From contig NW_024037072.1 in the NCBI RefSeq assembly GCF_015706575.1, positions 315,001-379,000 on the forward strand: DNA of 64,000 bases. The letters are read 5' to 3'. The notes beneath the pieces were generated by a model. That model was not told the origin of the DNA, searched no databases, and saw only the letters and a program-made list of their open reading frames with translations. The translations under genes and the position numbers were made by a program. Source of the DNA: Patiria miniata. Taxonomy: Eukaryota; Echinodermata; Asteroidea; Valvatida; Asterinidae. Below are positions 51,182-63,110 of the stretch, piece after piece (the first letter of the stretch is position 1; the number at the start of each line of letters is the position of its first letter).

Positions 51182-51540
51182 ACTAGAAAATGAATTGCCA
51201 TATGAGGTTCACGTTCATGTTACAGGGACATGCAAGGATAAATGCCGGATTTCCTGCGGGAAAAAAAATGCTTTTGATGAAATTATTCCCGGCAGCTGCC
51301 TATTTTATTATATGCAGCAGATGCCTAACACTTGTATTCTACGACCTGCAGGTCTCTGTTTCCAATTTCCGTACTTTATGGCACTATTTTTGCCCATCAT
51401 CCATAGTGTCACCTTGTTTTGTTAATTTTCCTTGAAAGAAATATCTTCGGAATTTCCCAAGACAACCCCCCTCCCCGAGCAAACTCTTTGAAACGCCCAC
51501 AAGCCCCTTCCCTTCTATCCAGTCAAAAGACTACGAGTTT

Positions 51541-51590
51541 CGCGCGCGCGCGCCACCATCGACGTCGCGCTGCATTCTGGGAAACACGTG
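51541..51590 (+). promoter_or_regulatory. PA2G4: PA2G4 core promoter motifs
   Basis: A CG run (51541-51552), TGCATTCTGGGAA (51571-51583, reverse complement TTCCCAGAATGCA, ZNF143-like) and the E-box CACGTG (51585-51590) lie 33-80 bases ahead of the PA2G4 start codon. This fits a TATA-less growth-gene promoter. Confidence 0.55.
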
Positions 51591-51622
51591 TGAAAAATAA
51601 AACTACGAAATTATTTTCAATC

Positions 51623-54600
51623 ATGGCGGACAGTGGAGCCGAAGAAGAGCAAACTCCAGCCCAAGATAATGTGGTCACCAAGTACAAAACCATCGGCGAC
51701 ATTGTTAATAGTGAGTAGAACTCAGCTCAGGGGATTCATGGACGACATTCTGGTCTGTTTGTTTGGTGTTTATGGGTGGCATTCCGTGAGCAAATGGACC
51801 GAAATTCATGACAGCTGGATTGAGTTTGTAACGTGGGACTACATGCGAACAATAGCCTGTATTACAACGTGTGTGCATGTACATAACCTGATAACGGGCC
51901 ACGCGGAACTGCTTGCTAGTTGTTGCAGGGCATGTTGCAATCATGGAGGAAGGAAAACAAACTTGCGTAGCCCGCCTATGGACATTTTACACTGGGTTGC
52001 CCTGCAAAGAATATTGCAAACAGTGACGTGACTCTGCTTTTGTGGAATTTTGGGAATAATGTCGCAACCTGACACAACTTTTTTCTTCGTATATCATCTT
52101 AATCATTATGAACTTGCAAAAATGATGATAAGACATTAATCTGGGACTGAGAAGCATTTCCATTTTTGTTAAGAATTATTGTACTGGCCCTGTCAAAAAA
52201 TTGCATATTTAAAAATGTTTGCACTTTAATTTTCCTGTTCAACTGGTTCTGCAAGCGCGCCATCAGGGGTGAACTCTCAGGCTCTAATTAAAATTTGTAT
52301 TTGTTTTTGAAATATGAAAATTTTTGATTTAGAAAATTATTAAAACATCATAGTTTACTTAAAACTAAACTACCTCATCTCAAAATGTGCACTGACATTT
52401 TGCGACTTTGAAAAAGTTCAATCAAATGGAAATGTTTTGCCACAGATAATGTTTTCACTTATTTCAGGATGTTTTTTAAACAAAAACTGACTTCTGGTGT
52501 TTTTATCTGTTTAATTAGTAGATATTGTGTAATTTTTGTTTCAAAAGGAAATTTCTTTTGATTTCTCCTGTTTCACATGATGGGAATACCCATAGCCAAT
52601 AATAAACCATTTTTTTCCTCATGCTTTTTTTCTCAGATGCATTGAAGAAAGTGGTTGAGAAGGCTGCTGCAGGGGAATCTGTGCGGTCGCTATGTGAGCT
52701 TGGGGATAGCTTCATCCTGGAGGAGACCAGCAAGATCTTCAAAAAGATCAAGGACTTGAAGAAAGGTCAGGGGCCATATAGATGTGGATGTGATGTGTAC
52801 ACGCTTAAACGATTAAACAAAAACAATTCCAGATCTGTTTACACATTTGAATGAAAACCGAATTGTAAGGTACATGCATGTTAAACATACATTTGTACAT
52901 AGCACAACTTAACAATGGTTTAAATCATTTTAATTAAAAACCATAGAAGCACTGCTTTCAATCATGCCCGTCTACAGACATAATGGGCAGGCATCAGCCT
53001 CTATGAAATGGCTAAACATTTAACGTTGGAACGGTTCTTAACCCTATCCCCATAGGCCCTTTTGGCCAGAAACCATCCTCAATCCTGCAAAATCATCCAA
53101 TTGCCACCATGTAAAAATTGGATTCAGCCTCAATCCTCCAAAATATTGAATTATCTGTTATTTCTTGAATTCGTTCAGTGGAGGGGTGACCATTACCGCA
53201 ATCCTTCAAAATCCTTCAACAATCGCTGTTAATGGGGTTGAGGCAGTGGCGATGACATTCAGAAGCAGTGCGGATGATATCAAGCATAATGCAGAGCTCA
53301 ATTATGCATGGTAGAACATAACAATACAGGGTACTGCCTACAAACTCGACACAATGCATCCTCCAAATTCAGCCGACACTTTTTTGCCATTCAGCCAAAA
53401 TCCTCCAAAATCCTCCAAAATGTGAGGAGGATTAAGGAGGGTTAGGGTCAAAATATTTGCTAAACGTTTTATACAAAATTAAATGTAAAGTCGCATCCTA
53501 AGTTTAGACTTGGACCTTGTGTTGTTTTTGCTCAGCCATGCATAAATATAGGCCTGGATTATGCTTGAATTCCTCCGTACTTCTCCAGGATGTCACTGGC
53601 CAAGCCTCAACATTATTGACAGTCACTGCCACAGGATTTTCCGGATTCAGGCAGTGGTCACCCCTCCACGGACCATATTTAAGAAATAAAGGAGTAATTG
53701 GAGGATTGAGGCTATATGCTATTTTTCCATGAGGCCAATTGGAGGATTTTGCAGGATTGAGGCTACATCCTAGGAAAAAAGGCCTAGGGAGTTAGGGTTA
53801 AAGATATCCTAGAGATTAAGGTTAAACCAAACCTGCAATGGCAGAGCATAATGTGATTACATTTATTATTTTGTTTTCCAACAGGTATTGCATTCCCCAC
53901 CTGCCTGTCGGTCAATAACTGTGTATGCCACTTCTCACCGCTCAGGAGTGATCCTGACGTCAGCTTAAAAGACGGAGATGTTGTCAAAATGTAAGCACTG
54001 GCAAACCGTTTTGTTAACTCTCATCCTCCTTGATTCATTAACGATCCATGAGATCTAGGAGGCTTAGTGGAGGGTGATGCCATCGATGAATGTGCCATTT
54101 AACAGAAATTAAAGTGAGGGGACACAGAATGTGGCAAAGGTTGTCTGCAAAGAGGACATTTTTTTGAGGATTTGTGTATGTGTGTGCGGGTGTGAATGTT
54201 TATTGTGTTAATCAAAGACATACATGTGAGTCACCATCGAGTAATTGAGGACAGAAGTCAAATCAAGGACGACCTCGATTAGAAAACGTGTACAAAACCA
54301 ATGAGAGCTGTTGCAGAAAAGTCTAAACAGAAGATCGATGATGACTATTCTAAAAAAACAAACCAAACCTTTATTGATGAAGAGGGGCACTGTGAGGGCT
54401 GTTACTTTTAAAACTCCTGAAGAAATAAAAAAAAACAAGTCTTCATAAGAGTATCTGCTCTTAAAATGAGACAAATTTACCGCTTCATTAGCTTCCTTTT
54501 ATCTGAGGAACTTGATCCCATATTCAATGATCCATGATTGAAGGACCCACTATGGAAGCCAAGTTTGTCATCTGTATGTGTATTTATATTGAAACAACAC

Positions 54601-57600
54601 ATATTTTAATTTTATTAGTATCTTCATTGAAATTAAAGATTACTGTGTTTTTTTTTTAGTTTTACCACACTATTTTCTAGTGATAGAAAAGTTACTTACA
54701 TTTGAATGAGCCATCAACCACAATTTTCACAATTTTCAATTTATTTTTAGCCCGACAATAATTCAGTTCTTTTTGGGGTGGCATGAAAATCTGGTGGTGA
54801 TCTAACATATCTGATGATTTGATCTTTGCAGTGATATGGGTGGTCACATTGACGGTTTCATTGCTGTTGTTGCTCAGACGATTGTCATTGGTGCGTCTGC
54901 CGATAACAAAGTTATGGGAAGGAAAGCTGACGTCATACAGGCAGCGTACACCTGCTCTGAGGCTGCCCTCAGAAAGATCAAACCGGGAGTCCAGGTACTA
55001 GACTTTGCAATCTATAGACCTTTCTTTTGCTATGTTACAGCTGTAGTTCTTGCCGACCACGGGTCAACAAACAGTGGAGGACAACCACAAAAGTTCCATA
55101 ATTGAGTAATTTAAAAAAAAACAGACTATTTACCAAACAATTGGATGTTCAACAGACACTACAAGCAGCTAAATGGAGATACATGTCTCTCAACTACTCA
55201 GGATATTATTGTGCCATTTGAGGCAAAATGTGTTTCCAACCACTATTAAAATTTAGGCCACTGAAAGGCCTATAAAGCATCCACGTTGACCTTAAAAAAG
55301 GCAAGATATTACAGAAATACATGACTCTGATGCACATCATAACACTGTGAATGTAAGGAGTTTTCCATGTAAGGAGTTGTGAGAGGCACATACCATAGCA
55401 CAGTTAGAGGGATGTTTAAAAAACATGAAGTAAAAATTGTAAACAAAATCATTGGAAATTTATATTGTTTTAACTTGTTTTGACTCTTTGACCGAAAAGG
55501 TATTCATGAATGGGAATAAATATAGCCTGTATTAAACAAGTCTGTTCAAGTCCGACTGGGGACCTGATTGCCAATAATATCCCTCGCCTTCGGATCAGGC
55601 TATTATCACTGTCCATTCCCCCAGCTGGTCTTCAACGGATTTGTTTAAAACCAGCCAAGCACACATTTATTCTCTTAGTACAGTAAACTCCGGCTAAACC
55701 GACATCGTATAAACCGTCCTATCGCTTAAATCGGCCGTCTGACGAAAGTCCCGATTGTCTCTAATGCATTTCCATTGACATTTTCATTTCTAAGCCGGCC
55801 TTTGTAAGCCACCATTTCGCCTATATCGGCGTGTTACTTTCAGTCCCATTTCCTCAAAACCCCACAAATTCCTCTGTATAAGTCGGCATCGTGCTCTGCG
55901 GTTTGCAAGAAGTGTCGAGTGAAAAGTCCCACACACTGCTAACTGACATCTGTTTATCAATGGCACGGCCCGTGATTGATGCATCGGCCAGCACGTGTAC
56001 ACTAATCGCACGTGTACACTGTTTCATGCACAGTCTTACACAAAGTACGTGTCCATTCTGTAAAAGAAAATGGCATCCAAAACCTGTTCGAAGAAACGGA
56101 AAATGGAGACAAATCATACACAGAAAAGTACGATATCATTAAGTTTTGTGAAGCCAATCCTGGGATGAAAAAGGTGGATCTGGCTCAGAAGTTTGGCCTT
56201 CCTCGAGGAACCTTGTTTGACATTTTGAAAAACAAGGACAAGATCATCGAAGCTGTGAAAAAATCAGATGACAGGAAGGGCAATATAAAACACGTCAAAC
56301 AAGTTACTTACGATGATGTGAATTCTGCCGTCATCACATGGTTTCGGCAGAAATCCAGTTTGCCTGATATTCAAATCGACGGTGAAATGTTGCTAGTTCA
56401 GGCACGGAAATTTGCTGCTGATCTTGGTCATGCTAACAAATATGCCAAGGCATCAAATGAAAATGAAAAGCATAAGAAAATTGTAAGGTGAAGATTTTTT
56501 TATTTACAGCTTTCTACTTTTGTAATACAATGTAATCTGCATTCTATTTGTGACAAAATACATGGACATAGCCCACAGCCACGTGCGCGATCAAAAAATC
56601 ATGCGCTCTGTTCATTTTGGGGGTCCCCTTATTGTACCAGTACCATGCACACATTTAATTCGTGACTGTACACGTACGTACGTGCACAATGTACACTACA
56701 GGCACATGTACATGGATGTACAGTATGCAAGCGAACTGTATATCGTACCACTGTTAACGCTAGCCGGCCGCGCCGTCCTTGCTTCGTACGTACAGTACGT
56801 ACATGTACATGCATGACTTTCTGTGATCAATCCCACAGCCTGTTTGTGATGATAAACATTGAGGATATATTTGCTGGAATCAACCATGGATGTAGAAATA
56901 AACCTGGGTAAATCAAAGCCTTTGAATTTTAGCCATGAATCTTGTTTGCATGATCCAGATACAGATGCGCATAGGCCATTAATTCAATCTTATTTTTTTC
57001 ACTCCGTGATTCAATGTGTGTATTTGTGTAAGTCGGCAAAATGACGACTTGCAGCAGAAGCCGACATGCGCGTAAGTCGTCACAAATTCTCTGCCGGAGT
57101 TTACTGTATTGGACAGCCTAACTGTTTTTTTTGTGTTCATATACCGAGTCTACTTCTTGTTCCAAAATTTCAGAATTATGACATCACCAAGTTGTTTCAG
57201 ACGATAGGTGAGTCGTTTGAGTGCCAACCGGTGCAGGGAATGTTATCCCATCAACTCAAGCAAAACACCATCGATGGAGAGAAATCAATCATCCAAAACC
57301 CAACGGATGATCAAAGGTAGACTGATTGTCTCTGTGTCTGTAAAACAATAATTTATCTGGTAATGATTAAAATGGGAAGATAGTGAATCTGTGTTCAGTC
57401 CCCTCTATTTAGAATGTATTGGCACGTGAAGCTCATGAAGGGTTTTAGACAGTTAAATTTTGGCAGATGGTGAAAGGTCAATGTGTATGTGAGATGGGGA
57501 AATGGTTATATGAGTAATTTCATCATGGACATGACTTGATTTTGACTCATTTCTTATTAGTGTAGGTCAAACCAATAAAAGTCATAAATTTCTCACTTGG

Positions 57601-60600
57601 TGTACAGTCGTAAGTCAACGAACCCAACGTAACGGGAAATCTTTCCTAAGTTATTGCAAGTTCATCACATCATCACAAATCCATCCAAAGTCATACTGTC
57701 TCAAGTCAATCCACAGTCTATGTGAATGAGTTGTGACAAACGCATTCCCTTATTGCTGTAAATCCCCCTTCTACTCGACGACCTCTATTTGATTGCATTC
57801 CAACTCTAACCCTGACACTGCTGCAAGTATTTTCCTGGTACTTTGCTTCATACTTCAATGGGTGTGACACCTGCTGAATCCAGCAGTAATCTGACTGGTC
57901 AAACAAAAGAGCTTTTGCTGACAACAAAAATCCAAGTAATTATTGGTTCCAACAGGGTTAATAGGGTTAATATTATTTTCCACTCAAAACGTTATAAATT
58001 TCTTACCATCCCCCCATGTTGACAGTCTGAATGTTTTGCTAACATCAACCATATATTGCCCCATCAAGGAAAGAACACAAGGCATCAGAGGTGGAGGTTC
58101 ATGAGGCGTACGCCATCGACGTCCTCATCTCAACCGGTGAAGGGAAAGGGAAGGAGAGAGACACGCGTACCACGGTATTCAAGAAGACTGACGTCGTCTA
58201 TAATCTCAAGATGAAGACAGCTAGGGTGCTGTATAGTCAGGTGGACAGCAAGTTTCAAAACATGCCATTTACTCTCAGGTATGTTAGGTTGTTGTTGTAG
58301 GGGTCCACCAGGCATGGTGGGTCTATGGGTGTGTAAAAAGGACTCTGCTGTATCTCGGGTTTTAGCTTTATCTGCTGCTCTGAAATTGTTCAGAAGCCTT
58401 TAATCCTTGGCCTCATGTTGCAGCATCGGTCACACCATGAAGTGATGTATCGTGTGAAGTCCATAGACAATCCGTCACTTTGTGTTGGGTATTCTTGACC
58501 TAGTGGTGCCCCCAACAATATGCTCCGATGTTCCTGCAGCAGAGCTGGCCCTACAATGTATATAAGGCACAAACAAAAATAGTCGGTCTCTGGTCAGACC
58601 AAAGTTCCGGAATTGATGCGGCGACGTGGTTTTTTTTTGCTTTTTTTTTTTTTTCAAGCTTGGATTGTACAGACAAGGTGGGTACTATTTTGCTTTTTTG
58701 TGTCCTCCATATTCCTTGGTGCCCTCCATCATTTGCCTTTGTGCAATTTCCCCATTTCTTGGTGCTCCTTGGTACAAAAATTTATGGTGGTGCGGCAATA
58801 GAGGTTGCTGTTGTAGGAAAATTTGAAGAAAAAAAAAGATTGACGCGCATGATCAAAATGGACACGCGCACTGACCAGAGACCGACCATTTTTTGTTGGC
58901 CTAAAGGGTCAAAGTCTCCCAAGTTGGTGGTCAATAGTATACAAATATTAAATGCTTTGAGTGGTGTAGTAAAACTAGCCTCCTGAGGTGATCCATGGAG
59001 CCTCGGGAAAATAGAATGCTCCATGGATCACCGAGGGAGGCTAGGTTTACTTCACCACGAGATAAAGCATTCAACATTTGGTTTTTAACACTTCACCCAC
59101 AGATTCTGCTTGGTTTTTAACATTTTAAATTACTTAAATCTGAACACAATTAAAATAAACTCTAATTCCAATACAAAATACAAAATTGGTGAGAAACTTA
59201 TTTCTCTCTTCCAAACCACCCCTTCACGAAATGTTTGAACCCAACTCTTTGACGCGCTCCCTTGGGAACAATACGTGCTACGCGCAACGCGCACACCAGC
59301 ATGCATTGGCACAAAAATACCGCGCCATCGGTATAGTACTTTGGTTGCTAATGGTATAGTACTTTGGTTGCTACGGGTATAGTACTTTTGGCCGTGCACT
59401 GAAAGATAGCAAAAATAGAAAGTACCATGTGACTCGCTCTCGGCCAATCAAGACACAGAATCTGTGGGTGAGGTGTGACAAGAACCACTAGAAATGGTAC
59501 GGCTTGGAAAACTAGCCAGTTATATCGCTAGTTTGTGTAGTCATTTCACCAAACTCACATATATACATCTGAACATTTTGATGTGAAATGCACATTGCAC
59601 ATACATGTTGGGTGATTTCAAAAGGGTGATTTAACAAACAACTTTTTCTCTGAGCTGCATACTGGTGTCATGCGATATGTATCCCGTACATGTTCCATTT
59701 CTAATGGTTCCCATTAACTTAGACCTGGTTCCTTAAGCTCAAGCAGGGAGACACAGCTGAAGATTGGCAAGATAAGCTATAAATTGACCAAATTTCAAAA
59801 AGACAACATGGCTGGCTCAAGGTGTACTATCTGTCTTTGTAATGTTGGTCTGAGCTCATGTTTGAGACTGCCAGTCTTATGTCCCAGTCCCAGAACAATA
59901 AATTGGCAAGTAATTTAAGAACGTTAAGCTGCTTCTGAATTGAGCACGTTTTGTGTTGCGGCTTTTGGTCTTGTTATTGAATACAGATTCCCCATTGAAG
60001 TGTTATATGATATTTCTAATGGAGGATGACACTTGAGAGACATGGGTGGTTATATAAATCTGATTTCGCCAAACCAACTTAATTCAGATTGAACCACAAT
60101 GCCATCGTAAGTGGCTGTCATCTTGCCCATGTATGATACCATCTTTGTGTAAACCAACACATTCCTACCATGTACAGTGGAACGCTGCTATACCGAACAT
60201 CATCCTTGGCTCCCGGTTTTAATGTACTTAACGTACCGAACATCGTTGTTGAAAAAAATCAACAGATTAACAAAAAAACCTACCGGTTGTACTCGTATTA
60301 AACACTGTTTGGGCCACGTTAAATTCCCGAACATCAAACCACCCATGGTTACATCGTGTTTGAATGTTGAAGAGCAATAGATGGCTACTATTTCCCCAAG
60401 GAATAAAATGGAAAACCACCCGTTGCTAAAGTTTTGTGACAACTCCACGCGTGGGGGCGGGATGTGAGAAATGCATTCGTCAAAAGAGGGTACAGGCGGT
60501 TCAAAATCGCTATACGGGTTGATCGTTATAACGAACACTTTCTGTGGATCCCATGATGTTCGTTATAGCGGCATTCCACTGTATACTCTTTTTAGATTGG

Positions 60601-62211
60601 ATAATTGTAGTATTGATTGGCCTACTAATAAGGGGAACTTATCTTTTTTGGCATAACACAGGGCTTTTGATGAGGAAGGCAAGGCACGCATGGGTGTGGT
60701 GGCGTGTACCACCCATAAACTATTTGAGCCCTACCCAGTCCTGTATGAGAAGGACGGAGAGTTTGTTGCTCAGTTTAAGTTCACCGTTCTCGTCATGCCC
60801 ACCGGCCCGCTAAGGATCACCCAGGGGGCACATCATCCGGAGTTCTTCAAGTCGCAATTCTCCGTCAAAGACCCAGAAATCAAGGTGAGCCGGGCTGTTT
60901 TCCCTTACAGTATCTTCCAGTTACTATTAAGGTCTTGAGGCAGCAATTCTGTATTACTGAGGCAAATTTTAAACATTGTTTGTAAACCTTTCAATTCTAT
61001 AATCTGGAAAGTCCTGGCTGATTGTACGCCTTCAGATCCCACACTCAGGATAGCCTTGGCAGTGCAGCTGGTCGTATACATTCTAAACATTTTGATCGAA
61101 TCAAAAGGTGCTGGGACATCATTCCCCATGAAATGTTAATGTTTCCGGACAGTATAATCTGGAACTAAACAACTTCTTGTAAGATTTCTAAGATTTGTTA
61201 TTTTTTAATGTTTATGTGATATATTTTTCTTCACCACAGGCTTTGCTCTCACTGTCCGCCAATCGCAAAGCGGCCAAGAAGAAGCGAAAGAAGGTACTTA
61301 TTTGGTTGTCGGCCAAAAAGGGGCAGTGGTTTTTCAAAGATCATCTCAATACAATTTTTACATTGTTTGACTGTGTTAACTATACAGGTAATCTGACTGT
61401 CGCAATCTCTCGGATACACACTGATCTGGCTACGTAAACACATGTACACCCATGATACCCACTGCAATGGAGAAACCATTGTGCACATTATTGTACAAAG
61501 CAGCTGCCCCGTGACAGACTATCTGAACAATAGCTAGCACAATGTTTCGCCATTGAAGGGGGCCTTCATGATAGAAGTGATAACATACCTGGATTGGTCT
61601 GTAGAGTCAGACATTGGCCAGTACATACAGAAAGGTTCTTGTCCTTTTAGAACTCTGATACAATGTCAATTTGATGGGGTACTTGTACACAAAGTCCATT
61701 AAAAAAAACCTATCCCCCTAGGCCCTTTTGGCTAGGAACCATCCTCAATCCTGCAAAATCCTCCAATTGCCACCATGTAAAAATTGGATTCAGCCTCAAT
61801 CCTCCAAAATCATCCCATTAATTCTGGAATTTGTTCAGTGGAGGGGTGACCATTGCCTCAATCCTCCAAAATCCTCCTCCGTTCACTGCTATGGGTCGAG
61901 TCAGTACCGATGACATTTAGAAGCAGTGCGGATAATATCCAGCATAATGCAGGGTTCCATTATGCATGGCTGGACATAAGGAATGCTGGGTACAGCCTGC
62001 AACCTCGACTCGAAAATCCTCCAAAACTGCTATGAGGATTTTGGAGGATTGAGGAGGGTTAGGGTTATTAGTGAATCATGCTCAGTGATAGAAGACATTG
62101 TTTTGGTCGGTGACAACTCTTTGATTTCATTTCCAGGCGGCCAGCAAAGCGGCTGATGCAGCAGAGGCAGCCGAAGAAGAGGCACCAGACCTAGTAGAAG
62201 ACAGCAAGTGA
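51623..62211 (+). CDS. PA2G4: Proliferation-associated protein 2G4 (EBP1)
   Basis: Nine coding exons: 51623-51710, 52637-52765, 53885-53990, 54832-54994, 57174-57316, 58069-58278, 60662-60884, 61240-61293 and 62137-62211; all joins keep phase; 396 residues against 394 in human. Hallmarks are [82 protein letters not shown]-type [18 protein letters not shown] and a Lys-rich tail (AAKKKRKK). The fold is that of methionine aminopeptidase (M24), but [12 protein letters not shown] lacks the second metal-binding Asp, as in EBP1, so no peptidase activity is expected. EBP1 binds the ribosome and RNA and acts in growth control. The introns hold a pogo-like transposon and several MITEs. Confidence 0.96.
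53038..53449. mobile_element. MITE, family G (AACCCTA ends), copy 1
   Basis: It starts TTAACCCTATCCCCATAGGC and ends GGAGGGTTAGGGT, inverted. It contains many CAATCCTCCAAAATCC units and matches 61708-62067 throughout. It lies in PA2G4 intron 2. Confidence 0.75.
53533..53801. mobile_element. MITE, family G, copy 2 (inverted, partial)
   Basis: GCCATGCATAA, GTGGTCACCCCTCCAC, AATTGGAGGATT and GGCCTAGGGAGTTAGGGTTA follow the reverse order of copy 1, so it lies in the opposite direction. Its far end is missing. It sits about 85 bases past copy 1 in the same intron. Confidence 0.65.
55681..57106 (+). mobile_element. pogo/Tigger-like DNA transposon, short internal form
   Basis: CAGTAAACTCCGGC at the left is mirrored exactly at 57093-57106, and both ends are flanked by TA (55679-55680, 57107-57108). 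Target TA and CAGT ends are typical of pogo/Tigger elements. The 1426-bp body carries one CENP-B-like reading frame (56012-56491) and no recognisable DDE catalytic region. It lies in PA2G4 intron 4. Confidence 0.88.
56071..56491 (+). pseudogene. CENP-B-like DNA-binding part of a pogo/Tigger transposase
   Basis: [20 protein letters not shown] and [19 protein letters not shown] form a CENP-B N-terminal helix-turn-helix. [10 protein letters not shown] and [17 protein letters not shown] follow as the Tc5/CENP-B second DNA-binding domain. The likely start [16 protein letters not shown] (from ATG 56071) is in a different frame, so a small frame break separates it from the rest. The catalytic domain is missing. 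Without it the frame could only encode a DNA-binding protein. Confidence 0.75.
58950..59481. mobile_element. Foldback plus inverted-repeat MITE, family D, copy 2
   Basis: A hairpin with arms of about 50 bases (about 58951-59070, around CTCCATGGATCACC) is followed by TTAACACTTCACCCACAGAT at about 59085. The inverted partner ATCTGTGGGTGAGG lies at about 59461. The middle block matches 8660-8790. It also has about three copies of a GGTATAGTACTTTGGTTGCT unit near 59330-59395. It lies in PA2G4 intron 6. Confidence 0.7.
60175..60581. mobile_element. MITE with TA target (CAGTGGAA ends), Tigger-like
   Basis: CAGTGGAACGCTGCTATA at the left is mirrored by TATAGCGGCATTCCACTG at the right, and both are flanked by TA. 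The GAACATCAT block just inside is also mirrored. No transposase frame. It lies in PA2G4 intron 6, about 80 bases before exon 7. Confidence 0.85.
61459..61570. mobile_element. Short palindromic MITE, family E, copy 2
   Basis: GCAATGGAGAAACCATTGTG and AATGTTTCGCCATTGAAGGG are inverted, and the inner ATTGTACAAAGCAGCTG matches 9580-9600 in reverse. It lies in PA2G4 intron 8. Confidence 0.6.
61708..62067. mobile_element. MITE, family G, copy 3
   Basis: It starts AACCTATCCCCCTAGGCCC and ends TTGAGGAGGGTTAGGGTT. It is collinear with 53038-53449. It lies in PA2G4 intron 8, ending 70 bases before the last exon. Confidence 0.75.
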
Positions 62212-62640
62212 GCGAACCTTCCCTCCCCCTTCATGTCTCATCTAGCTCCTCCCCTTATTGGGGCCTCACCACACAAATGTTATCATAAAGGAAGAAGTGT
62301 CATAAAGGAAGAAAGGTCATAGTATGCAAGAGCAGGGTGATTCGCCGAAGACAGAGGATGGCCAAAACATTGGCCAACAGGAATTCATTTTAGGATTGGG
62401 TGTGGGTGTTAAGGATTGATTTTATTTTTGTCTTAAAGTATATCTGACAAGAATACACAACATGAGTGTAATGGATATTTTCATATTGGTTTTCATATGC
62501 ATTAAAAACAGTTCTGTGTTTAAATCACAGATTTGAAATTGTGATGAATATAAGAGGGGAACTAGTCCATAAGCATCAGGTTTTTTTTCCAGTATCAAGT
62601 TTGTAAGTGCAGTTTCCTTCCTAATCATGGAGTTAAAGAG

Positions 62641-63110
62641 GTTGTGGAATGCTCGAAGACATTTCCGTCATTTTTCGGGTATATGTAGCCTAAGGTGTGA
62701 TGAAATAAAAATGACTATTGTGTCCGTCATGAAATGAGTACAAAAGGTACTTTTGAGAGCTGTTTTTCAGGTCCTGTTTCGACCCGAACGTGCAATTTGT
62801 GTAAAAGTCGTCGTTGGGGGCAGCAAACAAAACACAGTAAATCGTGACGTAATAAACAGGACTCGTTTATACTACACTGCATCAGGAGTCCTGTTTATTA
62901 CGTCACAATTTACTATGTTTTGTTTGCTGCCCCCAACGACAACTTTAACACAAATTGCACGTTCGGGTCGAAAACAGGACCTGAAAAACAGCTCTCAAAA
63001 GTACCTTTTGTACTCATTTCATGACGGACACAATAGTCGTTTTTATTTCATCACACCTTAGGCTACATCTACCTGAAAATTGACGGAAATGTCTTCAAGC
63101 ATTCCACAAC
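62641..63110. mobile_element. Foldback MITE, family A, complete copy
   Basis: A 470-bp palindrome runs from GTTGTGGAATGCTCGAAGAC to ATGTCTTCAAGCATTCCACAAC-type ends, with arms of about 220 bases and a short loop near 62870. The loop is the reverse complement of the loop in copy 1 (291-715), so the copies are inserted in opposite directions. It carries AATAAA at about 62705 and 62849, about 0.5 kb past the PA2G4 stop. Confidence 0.92.

Noticed and set aside
53038-53060. Internal telomere repeat (AACCCTA)
   Set aside because: Only one or two units occur at each end of a MITE; there is no tandem telomeric tract.
58528-58986. 152-codon reading frame in a PA2G4 intron
   Set aside because: It has T-run-encoded Phe stretches, no motif, and lies wholly between exons 6 and 7.
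62753-63061. 102-codon reading frame
   Set aside because: It is the arm of the foldback MITE read through; the same frame appears in reverse near 230-436.
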